DNA from: Zancudomyces culisetae
Lineage: Eukaryota; Kickxellomycota; Harpellomycetes; Harpellales; Legeriomycetaceae
Direction of reading: 5' to 3'
NCBI GenBank assembly: GCA_001969505.1
Contig: LSSK01000384.1
Location: forward strand, 1-12,666
Length of the DNA stretch: 12,666 bases
Shown piece after piece: positions 1-8,798 of this stretch; the stretch's first letter is position 1, and each line of letters begins with the position of its first letter. The position numbers and the translations under genes are program-made. Under the pieces are notes generated by a model that worked only from the letters and a program-made list of their open reading frames with translations, ran no database searches and had not been told where the DNA came from.

Positions 1-345
1 ACAAAGAAAAATGATGTACTCAACAACAACTTGGAACCTATTTATGATTTTTGATCATTCATAATAGTGCTGTGAGTTATTATAGCGAGATGGTTTGATG
101 TTATGATTATGAGCTACGCAAGTAACGCGCACCATTTGTCTTTATTTTGGTTTGTTATAAAGCTAAGCATACCGGTCGGAGTCACTGGCAAAAACAAAAA
201 ATATAAAATACTTGACTAAATAAGCAGGTACGTCTTATATGGCCGACAAACCCTGACTTTGTGGTGCTTTACACAGTTTGAAAGCAGTATTTATGGGTCA
301 AACTAACCCATCTCCTACTGAAGCGCAATCAAAAGAAAAACAGGA
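1..345. other. 3' flank of the phosphatase gene, no gene seen
   Basis: No coding potential is visible here. It is the downstream flank of the minus-strand phosphatase. An AATAAA on the minus strand at 141-146, about 200 nt past the stop codon, is the only canonical poly(A) signal candidate. A small inverted repeat (TGGGT at 294-298, ACCCA at 306-310, 7-nt loop) lies about 35 nt past the stop and could form a weak hairpin in the 3' UTR. Confidence 0.5.
141..146 (-). terminator. Candidate poly(A) signal of the phosphatase gene
   Basis: AATAAA on the minus strand, about 200 nt downstream of the stop codon at 346. It is the only exact hexamer in this flank. The distance is longer than for the other genes in the window. 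Confidence 0.3.
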
Positions 346-1821
346 TCACACTCTAAGACACTCTGACGAAACATTTCTCGGGAGAAGTGCGTTCAAATAG
401 CTGATATAGTCTACTAACGGACATTTGGACAAATCACAAGAAATGGTTTGGTGTTGCTGCTTTGAGTTTTTACTCGTTAAACCGAGCACTTCGCCATTAT
501 ATATTACTCTCATATAATATAGATTATCACTATTGCTTCTCCAAACCTCAAAAAACACGCTTGAAGCATATGGGGGCCAATCGGAAAGTGGTGCTGGTAC
601 TTTTAGGGCCGCTAAAATGCTAGAGATGGTCTCATCATGACCCGAATACAGGCTAAATTTGGGTAATCTCTCTTTGGATGACAATAATTTTTGATGGGCT
701 CTTTTATTTAGCGCTTGATTGTTAAGCAGCTTATCTTGCTCAATAACCATGTTGACTTCATCCAATAACTCATGCATAAATGTACCCGCGGTGAGTCTAA
801 CTACTTCATTAAAAAATTCCTTGTTGTGCCTATATATCTGATTTTCAAAGATTGCATTTTTCAATGCGAGCTCTGCATCTTCTTTCGTGGCACAATACCC
901 TGAAGACGCGCTGCAAGGGAGTGGTTTATTGTGGCATCGAAGCGTGTTAAGTTGGTCCATAATAGTAAACCATGAATCCTTCATTTTTCTGTCCAAATAT
1001 TTGTACTCCCCAAAAACAGAGCTAATTTGCTTCATTTTTTTCTTATTACGACGCAAGTACTTTTTGAACTTTTTGGAGCTTTTTATTTTTTCAAAGATCT
1101 GCCTTATACGAGGGCAGTATTCTAAATTAACACGCATATTTTCCAGGGGTCTTGGGTAATGGCTTAAAGGAACCACCACTTTATCACCTCTGGTATATGG
1201 GGGATATAGCCCTTGGATAAAGCTCTGAGCCGAGTGTTGCGTTCGCCATACATCTGTCGTCCTTACTCTTATTGATGTGCCATCACTGAGATACTTGTCT
1301 AAATACTTTAGCATATCCACATATATCTCTCGTACATTTTCTCCCAGTATGTTGTGCTGAGATTTCCCTTTATCAGTAAGTTGTCCATCTTTACAGTTTC
1401 CTTTCCAAAAAATATTGGGTCGGGTCCGCTCACCTGCTTTAGGCTGAGCAATCTCGATCTTTACAGGAGGGCCAGAATTTCCTGACAAGCCATTTGGATA
1501 GAGCTGTACTACATCGTTGGATCCTCCACATTCATTCCAAACGGCTGTGTCGTTTGTATATGATTGTATTGGCGTTCGATCCCCGTGCCGTATCACTCCT
1601 TGTAGAAAGACAAGCGTACTACCCTCCATGGGTTTGTATGTTGATATACTGGGGTATTTTGCCTGACAATAGTTATACTCTTCATAAATGGATGGTCCTA
1701 TTTCGGCTTTGTATGTTAGTTTGTCTTTGGAAACATAGTCTGCTTCTAAGGGTATTTTGAACCCTTTGACCCCGACAAAGATGAGAACACCACAAAGAAA
1801 TGATACTTTCTTTGTTATCAT
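346..1821 (-). CDS. Secreted histidine acid phosphatase (branch 2, PXYLP1-like)
   Basis: An intact, intronless 491-residue protein. The first 20 or so residues are a basic start followed by a hydrophobic stretch, which fits a signal peptide. The branch-2 histidine phosphatase signature RHGDRTP is at residues 78-84, with H79 the expected phospho-acceptor. The second conserved block, RTTD at 187-190 in a stretch running to the LYPP at about 205-208, supplies the further substrate-binding arginine. The HDE triad at 395-397 carries the expected proton donor D396. A GQLTDKG block (146-152) and the adjacent QH resemble the PXYLP1/acid phosphatase-like group. Two N-glycosylation sequons (N90, N483) and many cysteines suit an extracellular or lumenal enzyme. 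It should hydrolyse phosphomonoesters; the substrate (phytate, phosphoxylose or other) cannot be read from sequence. Start: the ATG at 1821 directly precedes the signal peptide. A lysine/arginine-rich patch at 245-264 (12 of 20 residues) is unusual. Confidence 0.9.
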   Translation of the reverse strand: MITKKVSFLCGVLIFVGVKGFKIPLEADYVSKDKLTYKAEIGPSIYEEYNYCQAKYPSISTYKPMEGSTLVFLQGVIRHGDRTPIQSYTNDTAVWNECGGSNDVVQLYPNGLSGNSGPPVKIEIAQPKAGERTRPNIFWKGNCKDGQLTDKGKSQHNILGENVREIYVDMLKYLDKYLSDGTSIRVRTTDVWRTQHSAQSFIQGLYPPYTRGDKVVVPLSHYPRPLENMRVNLEYCPRIRQIFEKIKSSKKFKKYLRRNKKKMKQISSVFGEYKYLDRKMKDSWFTIMDQLNTLRCHNKPLPCSASSGYCATKEDAELALKNAIFENQIYRHNKEFFNEVVRLTAGTFMHELLDEVNMVIEQDKLLNNQALNKRAHQKLLSSKERLPKFSLYSGHDETISSILAALKVPAPLSDWPPYASSVFFEVWRSNSDNLYYMRVIYNGEVLGLTSKNSKQQHQTISCDLSKCPLVDYISYLNALLPRNVSSECLRV

Positions 1822-3141
1822 TTAGTCTAGTATTTTAGTGTGCTGATGCTTTCTATCGATCCAATACAAGATACATCCGACTCTACGTGTTTATAGCTAA
1901 TGTCTCTTACCTCTGTTTCTTTAGTTTAATTGATAGCTGCTTTGTATCTTTTATTGTGTATTTAGGCTTTTCCACCTTATATTCCGTTTTTCAGCTTCCC
2001 TTTTAAACATGTTTCAGGTGTCACATTTCTTACTGGCTAGTTTTACTGATGGACTAGTAATGACCAATTGGAGTTACAGATAGCTTTTTTACCCAAGCTA
2101 AAACTAGGACATCCCGCATTTTTTATTGAGCCGACAATAATGATATTCATGTGTTTGTTTTTTAGACACAAATTTTTGTGCTAAAGTGCGGGTATTCATT
2201 GGAAAATTCAATTATTTGTCAAGCTCTAGATGCCATAAAGGATCACAACAATTGTTGTGCAAGTTTTCTGCCAATTTGCTTTGCTTCTGCTCACACTTTG
2301 CTAGACCAAGTTTTGCTAGCCGTCTAGTCCCAGTAAAACCCAGTTTGTAACTGTGCCAAGTTTGCAAACACGATTAGCAAAAAAAAAAGCGAGAACATGG
2401 GTTTATTAATTAGGATTTTAGTCTTCTGGGTACTGAAAACCACAATACCAATTGTAATGCTTGTAACAAGAGAAATAGAATAATAGCATATGATTAATAA
2501 ACACTCGCCCACTGTAAAACAGTGCTTATCTGGACTCGGTGCACGAAAGTACCATATTGGGCCTGTATGATTAATCTAGAGTTTTCGTTTTAGTTGAACC
2601 TCTACTGGCTATCTCTGGTATATTGTTTTATTAGTGTCTAGTTCTGTACATCACCCCCAGCCTCTCTCTTTCTCGGCCAGCTTCGCATTCTCAAAGTACT
2701 CAACCCTTCATAAAACTTGCGAGTATATTCATACTTTTCCTTTCTTTACACCACGATTTACTATAAAAGCCTAATAAAAAAGAAAAACAACAGCACAAAG
2801 CTCAATACTTTTTTGCTTCAAAATTAGTACTTGTACAAACCACCAAAACTCAGTACCAACAAATTACCTTTACCATGCGTCGAGTTTTGCATTTTGGTGG
2901 TTCTAAAAGTTGAACTATTACAACATCGCGAGATAATTTTAGGTCAAATAACGCAAATCGCACAAATGGTTCAAGTGATCCAAATGACAAACAGATCAAG
3001 TAAAATGGCTTTTCTTGTACACGTTTTTGCTTATTTTCATCATTATTAGTTTACAATCTCTTCTAATATTAGCAATAAACTTTAAATTGTGTGCTTATGT
3101 TATTGAATGTCAATAAATTCCTTGATGACTATTTGAAACGG
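1822..3141. other. Intergenic region, no convincing gene
   Basis: An AT-rich gap of about 1.3 kb. The part next to 1821 must hold the phosphatase promoter, but I see no clear TATA element there. A minus-strand reading frame at 2324-2512 would encode about 62 hydrophobic residues with no recognisable family and no convincing splice partner. The most gene-like spot is 2762-3079, listed separately. I see no tRNA, repeat array or transposon end. Confidence 0.5.
2762..3079 (+). other. Possible small transcription unit with TGA-broken frame
   Basis: TATAAAAG at 2762-2769 precedes an ATG in a reasonable context (ACCATG, 2875-2877) by about 105 nt. The frame runs 12 codons to TGA (2911-2913), then continues in the same frame for 29 further codons, rich in Asn, Ser and Thr, to TAA (3001-3003). 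AATAAA follows at 3074-3079. No GTAA...TAG intron of the kind used elsewhere in the window would remove the TGA. No family is recognised. It may be a short non-coding transcript, a remnant, or chance. Confidence 0.15.
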
Positions 3142-4145
3142 TTATTTGGTTTTTTTTGCGATAGCATAAAGGTGCAAATATAGAAACTGGACGTGATACT
3201 CTAATCTATCGAGATAAGAGTGGTCAACATGTTCCATTTTTTGACCCAACCTTTTGAATAATAGGGTAGTAGACACAGATACGAACTCCTCTATGGCTTG
3301 AAGTATTGAGGAACCATTTTCCTTATCAAAGTTGTCACTATCTGCATTTCCAATTATTTGTGGTGTGTATGATTAATCAAGCGAATGGGAGCGGGAAAGT
3401 ACTCTGGTATCAAGTCGTATAACATACACGCTAAACAGTTTCGTTCTAGAGGAAACTTGGTGATAGCAACTTTGAAATATCACCTAGTTTTTGGAATTGG
3501 TAAGCATTATCGCTGAAAATGGAATGAATTTGCTGAATATTCCCGTTTACAAAACGTCTCATGTTCAATGCAAAAATGGTATTTACAAAGCAGTGAATTA
3601 AAAGATCTATTACACCAGCCATTGGTATTTCCGTAATTAAAGACAAACGCATCTTCCCTCTAATCGATTCTGTTAAACCCTTTTCTTGTGGGTAATACAG
3701 AAATAAACACAAAATTCTGAGCTATGTACAGTTTGAAATGATGTCTAAAGAAAAACTAAAGTTGGCGATTTACGATTGCAACCGCAATTTCAATTGTCTT
3801 TGGGCTTTGACAAGCGCTTGTAATGTAAATGCTGCAAATGCAAGAAAACAACTAAAAATACAAACTGAAATAAATATTAATTTTAAAAATAAATTAAAAA
3901 AGCAGAAAAACGGAAAAATTGAGAAATAGAAGTAGAAAATTACAAAAATTATCTAAAAAAGCACAAAGTGTAGTAAGTGCTAATTACTGTTGGACGCGTT
4001 TAATTTGCTTACCGATTTTCAGCTTTGCAAAAAAATAAAATCCCGCACTTATAAATAACCCGCACAAAATTGACTTTGACTTTGACTTTGACTTTGACTT
4101 TAGTATCTGGACTTTTAGCGAGAACATTCCCAGTCTGGAGACCAT
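3142..4145 (-). CDS. Possible divergent or decayed PEX3-like membrane protein gene
   Basis: Coding-like blocks lie in order on the minus strand. Block 1 (4145-4013): ATG, a basic segment with five Lys-Ser repeats, then a hydrophobic anchor, ending at GTAAGC. Block 2 (3831-3774) is a Gln/Lys-rich helix containing LVKAQRQ, ending at GTAAAT. Block 3 (3716-3484) carries hydrophobic and basic helices. The last block ends at a stop at 3142-3144. Joining 4145-4013, 3831-3774, 3716-3484 and 3341-3142 gives an uninterrupted 207-residue frame. Basic tail, anchor, KAQ-type helix and a C-terminal helical part are arranged like peroxin-3, the peroxisomal membrane docking factor for PEX19. That resemblance is from memory, is weak, and the product is far shorter than the usual 370 or so residues. 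Against an intact gene: these junctions need CAG acceptors, unlike every other intron here, and one needs a GTGATA donor. Two extra coding-like stretches (3445-3354 and about 3366-3342) are linked only by a frameshift at a (CA)3 run (3363-3368). It may be a pseudogene. Confidence 0.33.
4072..4101. repeat. (GACTTT)5 hexanucleotide tandem repeat
   Basis: Five perfect copies of GACTTT on the plus strand. On the minus strand the copies fall in phase with the frame opening at 4145 and read as alternating lysine and serine codons directly before the hydrophobic anchor. If that gene is real, the repeat encodes its basic flank and copy number would change its charge. Confidence 0.9.
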
Positions 4146-4563
4146 GTTGGAGAAAAAAATTTTTTAGCATTATTAAAAATTAAAGCTTAATGTAAATGGC
4201 TGTAAAGTTGGCTAATTAAAACAATCACAAAAAAGTCCGACAATTAACATAAAAGGTGATAAAACAATAAGAAAACAAAAAATTCAGTTGGTTTTCGTTT
4301 ATAACCTTCATTGATGTTCATACATAAGACCCAAACCAAATATACACTTTTTTAAAGAAAAATCTGAAAAGACTGAGGTAAGTTAATCTAGATTGCCAGC
4401 TGTTATGTATACAAACCTAAAGATATTATAGTGTGTACTTTGCAACTATCTTTGTACGAGAGCTTAGTGTACAATATACAGTTCAAAAACTAAAACGAAT
4501 TATATAGTATTAATCCCAATCTGTAATCCTTGGATATAGCGCATCGAAATACAAAAACAAAAG
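4146..4563. other. Divergent promoter region upstream of SURF4
   Basis: An AT-rich gap between the minus-strand candidate gene (start 4145) and SURF4 (start 4564). TATATAG-like sequence near 4501-4508 lies about 55 to 60 nt before the SURF4 ATG. An A7T6 tract at 4153-4165 sits directly upstream of the minus-strand ATG. The SURF4 leader just before the ATG is A-rich. No gene is seen. Confidence 0.4.
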
Positions 4564-5493
4564 ATGGACAAAATCAAAGAAATAAGTAACAAGCTGGAAC
4601 AACAGCTGGAAACATACACCCGACACATGAAGCCTTATATTCCGATAATGGGTCGAGCCTTGTTGGTTTCAACATTTATAGAAGACTCGTTGAGAATTAT
4701 TGTACAGTGGGACAACCAGTTGTTTTTCTTGCGGTCGTATCGTGGCTTCCCAGTAGGAATAAATCACATTTTCCTGTTTCTAAATGTAGTGGTAAGTGCT
4801 TGGGCAGAATTAAAAATGCTTTTTATGTTATTTTACATTCCAAAGACGGAAATAAAAGGGAATGTCATTTTAATGGGGTGGGCTTTTTTTTTAATACATT
4901 AGACAATGCTTGTGTGCTCATACCTTGCCATTTCCAAACGGTACACAGAATATGCAGTTGGGGGATTAGCACTTGTGGTGGTAAGTCAGGCGATTGTTTA
5001 TCAGCTGTATTTGGACCCGTATTTCTTTGTAAGAATTCTTTCGATCATTGGAGCGCTATTGATGTTGTTGGCTGAAAGCCTGTTGGTCAGACGAAGAGAT
5101 GTCTTTGCAGGACTCCCTAACATTACCGAAGCAGACCGCACAAAATATGTCATACTCGGAGGAAGAGTACTGTTGATCCTGCTATTCTTCTCAATGCTTT
5201 TCTCAGGAGAAATGACTTTTATGCGGATTATTGCACTGATTGTTGGAGGATTTTCGTGCATTATGGTATTAGTAGGATTCAAGGCAAAACACAGCGCATT
5301 GGTACTTGTGACTATCTTGAGCATATTCAATATTGTGGCAAACGACTGGTGGTCAATTGAGTTCAACAGCTCACAGCGCGACTTTGTCAAATACGACTTT
5401 TTCCAAATTCTGTCAATTATGGGTGGATTTTTACTCTTGGTGAATGTTGGACCAGGCAGTTTTTCTGTAGACGAGAAAAAGAAGGAGTTTTAA
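4564..5493 (+). CDS. ERV29: SURF4/Erv29-family ER cargo receptor
   Basis: Two exons, 4564-4791 and 4903-5493, join in phase 0 across a 111-nt intron (GTAAGT...TAG) to give 272 residues, close to the 269 of human SURF4. The family is recognised along its whole length. Points of match include LEQQLETYTRH-type N-terminal text, a family-typical VFAGLP segment (144-148), the GGRVLL membrane segment (163-168), KYDFFQ (239-244) and the GPGSFSVDEKKKEF end. Several hydrophobic membrane segments run through the protein. It ends in KKEF, a KKxx dilysine signal for COPI-mediated retrieval to the ER. The family escorts soluble secretory cargo from the ER into COPII vesicles and cycles with the Golgi. The start ATG is the first in frame after an A-rich leader. 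A T-rich 3' flank follows, with no exact AATAAA within 200 nt. Confidence 0.95.
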
Positions 5494-6695
5494 TTTTTTT
5501 TTCCTAGCTTTTCCTTAGTTTTGGCGAGCTTTTTTATTTACTATTTTTTTCCTGGATTATTATTAATAGTTTTTTTTTGTGGTCTAAAAATACCTTTCAA
5601 ATTCTGTTTATTTTTTCATGTCTTGGTATTACCTTTATATTTTTATTTTCCTAATACTTTGGTGTGTTAGTTGGCGAGGGCGTGGGCGTGAGCGTGGGCG
5701 GAAGTCAAGGACTAGTAGCAGATACTGATATCTGTTTGGTATTTTGTCCTCAAATAACCCTTATGCAGATAAAAGCCTAACAGTATAGAGATAAGCAGAG
5801 ATGAGAGTGTAGATAGTTTTTAGGTAGAGCGATGTAGTGTGGTAAGCACAGTTGGTGTACAAGCTGAGTTGGTATTTGGCGGGTTAAACCAAAACTAATA
5901 CTGCCTTGGCGTTATCCTGTATATAATGGGTCACGATGAACGCATTTAGCCCAAAGTTCAACTAGGTGTATCATATACATCCAAATCGGGGAGGATAAGA
6001 GGGAAGATTTGGCAAAAAAAATTTTTTAGCAGTAGTTGCTCGGAAGAAAAATAAAGTGTTAGTAGTTTCAAATAAAGGGCACAAACCTTGTGGCCAATTA
6101 TGTCTAGAAAATTTATGGAAATCAAAAAAAATATACAAATGAATATAAATCCAAAGTAAGAATGCCGAAAAAAAATAAAAAAGATACCAGCAATTTTGGC
6201 AAAAGTGGTAAATTGATGTTACTAAATTAATTTCGGTCAATTGAAAAATTTTTTTTTGAGTTTACAAAGACAAAGTAAACTGCAGCAATAAAAAAAAAAT
6301 AGGTGTGAATGGCCAGTTAGAGCTTGAGGGAGGTAGGAAAGAGACGAGGAGGAGGGAGGGGGTGTGTGGATTTGGAAATAAAAAAATTTATTTACGTTAA
6401 AAAAAGGGAGAATAAAAAAAATAAAAAAACTAGAGGATATACTAACAATCAGATATTCTGGATTTTTAAATTTTGAATTCAAAAACAAGAGAACTCAACG
6501 GCCCGTAAGGAATTCCAGTTAATCCGTTGATATAAAAGGTATAGCAAACACATTTATTTTAGGAAAAAGCATACCCAGGTTATCTTGTTTTTTTAGATCT
6601 GTAACACAGCCATCATAAATAAATAATCAATTATACTATTTTCACAGAACGAATTTAAAATCAAGGAATAAAAACAAAGAAAAGTGTACGAAAAG
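5494..6695. other. Intergenic region between SURF4 and eIF3e
   Basis: About 1.2 kb without a supported gene. It opens with a T-rich stretch (5494-5660), probably the SURF4 3' UTR. A GC-rich patch (5674-5702) holds a duplicated 9-mer, listed separately. An inverted repeat CAGATA/TATCTG with a 4-nt loop lies at 5719-5734. An A8T6 tract is at 6014-6027 and a purine-rich GGA-type stretch at about 6340-6370. Minus-strand frames in 5971-6488 are poly-Phe/Leu translations of A-runs and are not credible. The leader next to 6696 is A-rich, as for other genes here. Confidence 0.5.
5680..5700 (+). promoter_or_regulatory. Two GCGTGGGCG motifs in tandem (zinc-finger-type sites)
   Basis: GCGTGGGCG occurs at 5680-5688 and 5692-5700, with a 3-nt TGA spacer, inside an otherwise AT-rich gap. 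The 9-mer is identical to the classic three-finger C2H2 (EGR/Zif268) binding sequence. The cognate factor in this organism is unknown, so the regulatory role is inferred. It lies about 200 nt past SURF4 and 1 kb before eIF3e. Confidence 0.35.
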
Positions 6696-8314
6696 ATGGA
6701 CAAGTACGATTTGACGCCACGGATGTTAAAATATCTAGATAGACAACTAGGTTATCCACTATTGGAATTTTTGACACTAAGAAATGTAAGTTTTGGCGAA
6801 GCAATACGCTGTGTACTGATGATACTAGTAGATTGAGAGGAGAGAGATAGCGAGGAGAATTTGAGGCTTGTTGGGATCCATTGTGGATCTATTCATCTTC
6901 CAAACTGAGGGATCAATTACACTTCATGATGAAATTGCGAAAGAAAATGATGAAAATTTAACAGTAAATAAATGCATGATAAATAGGTATATAACGAAAA
7001 GGATCTCTTGGTGGCGAAATATGAATTACTTAAAGATTCCAACATGGTGGATTTTATCGGAGATTTGTACAAACAAATAAACGATTCACAAGAATTGCCT
7101 AAAGGTAAAAGCGAGCTTCATTTTAATTTTTTTTCAAACGTTTTTGTTGTTGGACCGGAAAGCTAAGGAGATATTAAGCAAAGAAAAATAATCAAAAAAT
7201 AGAATATGGAGAGAAGAGAGAGCATGTATTGAGGCAATTAGAAGAATACGAAAGCAAAACCGAAAAAATCCGGGAAATCATAGAACTACCAGAAGTAGCA
7301 ACCTCACTAAGACAAGATCGGTCACAAAATCTGCAATTTTTGGCAGAGAAATATCAGGTAGAGTCAGAGATGGTAAAGGATTTGTATGATTTCGGCAACT
7401 TCCATTACAGCTGTGGAAACTACGGAGGATCAGCAGATCTGCTTTTCCATTTTTCAGTTCTATCAACAGACAACGACTTGGTTCTTCAGGCAATGTGGGG
7501 TAAGTTGGCCTCAGAAATCCTGGTTGGAGACTGGGAGTTGGCGTACGAAGACATCAACCGTCTCAAGGAAAGCATTGACAAGATGGCCAACAGAGATCCA
7601 GCAGGCCAGCTACAGAAGCGTGTATGGCTGTTGCACTGGGCATTGTTTGTGTTTTTCAACCATCCAAACGGTCGCGATGGTATTGTTGACATGATGCTGA
7701 TGCCACAGTACTCAAACACAATCATGAACGCATGCCCATGGCTTATCAGATATCTAATTGCCGCTGTTATTATCAACCGTAGACGCCGCAACCTCATTAA
7801 GGACGTTGTCAAGATAGTCGCCAACTGCTCATACATGTACAGCGATCCTCTGACTGAATTTATCACTTCCTTGTACATCGACTTTGACTTTGAAGCCGCA
7901 TCTGAAAAAATCAAACTATGCGAGACCGTGCTTGACAACGACTTTTTCCTAACAGGTGCAACCGACGATTTTGTCGACTGTGCTCGTCTCTACTTTGCCG
8001 AAATCTACTGCAAAATCCACTCAAAGATTAACCTCACCGCTCTAGCCTCTCGCCTCAACATGGCCCAGGAAGAAGGTGAAAAATGGATTGTTAAACTTAT
8101 CCGCGATTCTAGAATCGATGCTAAAGTCGATCTCAAGGACAACTTTGTTATCATCAATCCTCAACCAAATCCTGTTCCTCAACAAATCATTGAGAAATCG
8201 AAATTCTTGATGTTCCGTTCTCAAGTCTTGAACGGTGCTATTGATAAGCGCGAGGCCGCTTTAAAGGCCGCTTCCTCTTCAAACTCTAACTCAAACACTA
8301 GTTCCGCCTCTTAA
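6696..8314 (+). CDS. EIF3E: Translation initiation factor eIF3 subunit e (INT6)
   Basis: Three exons: 6696-6785, 6987-7104 and 7203-8314. The introns are 201 nt (GTAAGT...TAG, phase 0) and 98 nt (GTAAAA...TAG, phase 1). The product is 439 residues against about 445 in human, with colinear similarity throughout. The N-terminus MDKYDLTPR followed by LGYPLLEFL matches the family start and supports the ATG at 6696. Exon 2 begins VYNEKDLL and carries NMVDF. Later landmarks are CGNYGGSADLL (140-150), WGKLASEI (168-175), HWALFVFFNHP (214-224) and a C-terminal PCI domain, with its winged-helix part around 349-379 (ALASRLNM...WIVKLIRD). The final 18 residues are Ser/Asn/Ala-rich and look disordered. 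eIF3e is a PCI scaffold subunit of eIF3, acting in 43S complex assembly in the cytoplasm. The gene is tail-to-tail with RPC19, 26 nt away. Confidence 0.96.
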
Positions 8315-8325
8315 TCATATTTCTA

Positions 8326-8331
8326 AATAAA
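8326..8331 (+). terminator. Poly(A) signal of eIF3e
   Basis: AATAAA 11 nt after the eIF3e stop codon. Normal cleavage 10 to 30 nt downstream would place the mRNA end at, or inside, the 3' end of the opposing RPC19 reading frame. Confidence 0.6.
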
Positions 8332-8333
8332 TC

Positions 8334-8339
8334 TTTATT
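8334..8339 (-). terminator. Poly(A) signal of RPC19
   Basis: AATAAA on the minus strand, one base past the RPC19 stop codon (8341-8343). Cleavage 10 to 30 nt further on would fall at about 8304-8324, at or past the eIF3e stop. Confidence 0.6.
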
Positions 8340-8340
8340 T

Positions 8341-8798
8341 TTACACTATTACTTCATACTGTTTGCTTTCTAACTCTTTTTTAAACTTTTCGGTTATATC
8401 TTTACTAATCTTGATTATATCTTCCAATCCCTTGTCTAAGGCCTCAGCTGCATTGGTTTTGCTGCTTGTCTGGATTCGGATGTTCAGAAGGTTCTCCGAT
8501 GGATGCGGGATACTGTATCCGCAGAATTCCACCTCTGGGTTTTTCATTACTGCCCATCGCAACGAATTTCCAATAGTGTGGTCTTCCTCTTTGATTTCAA
8601 ATGTTACAGATGTGTAATCTGGAGTGTGGCCTGGAAGCTATTATTTAAATTTACATTTAAATTTGCATTCTTTTATTGTCTGGATTATTATATAGTTGAA
8701 AGTATGCAATACAATACAGATGGACTGCTTACCATTCTAATCTTGCCATTTTCAATTTCCATGGCCTCATTCTCCCCTGTTCTATCAAGCTCGCTCAT
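8341..8798 (-). CDS. RPC19: RNA polymerase I and III shared subunit AC19 (Rpc19/POLR1D)
   Basis: Two exons on the minus strand: 8798-8733 (22 codons, MSELDRTGENEA start) and 8637-8341 (98 codons plus stop). They join in phase 0 over a 95-nt intron (GTAAGC...TAG). The 120-residue product is slightly short against 133 in human and 142 in yeast, mainly at the N-terminus. The diagnostic alpha-like dimerisation motif is clear: VTFEIKEEDHTIGNSLRWAV, then MKNPEVEFCGYSIPHPSE and NIRIQT. AC19 pairs with AC40 to form the assembly platform of polymerases I and III in the nucleus. The intron contains a 10-bp direct repeat, ATTTAAATTT, at 8643-8652 and 8655-8664, 3 to 25 nt from the acceptor on its strand. 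The gene converges on eIF3e and diverges from the isomerase gene. Confidence 0.95.

Noticed and set aside
2324-2512. Minus-strand frame of 62 hydrophobic residues
   Set aside because: It is short, has no family resemblance, no paired exon with GTAA/TAG junctions, and sits in AT-rich DNA where hydrophobic chance frames are expected.
2966-2979. GGTTCAAGTGATCC resembling a tRNA B-box
   Set aside because: The spacing inside the T-loop is wrong and no A-box, acceptor stem or anticodon arm can be folded around it.
3738-3929. Plus-strand frame of 63 residues
   Set aside because: It is antisense to the better-supported minus-strand blocks, ends in Lys/Asn low-complexity sequence from A-runs, and has no recognisable domain.
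5971-6488. Two minus-strand frames rich in Phe, Leu and Ser
   Set aside because: They are translations of A-rich and GGA-rich plus-strand sequence; the composition is low-complexity, with no motif.
6868-7080. Plus-strand frame over the eIF3e intron 1/exon 2 boundary
   Set aside because: The true eIF3e reading frame in exon 2 is different (VYNEKDLL...NMVDF); this frame is a shadow.
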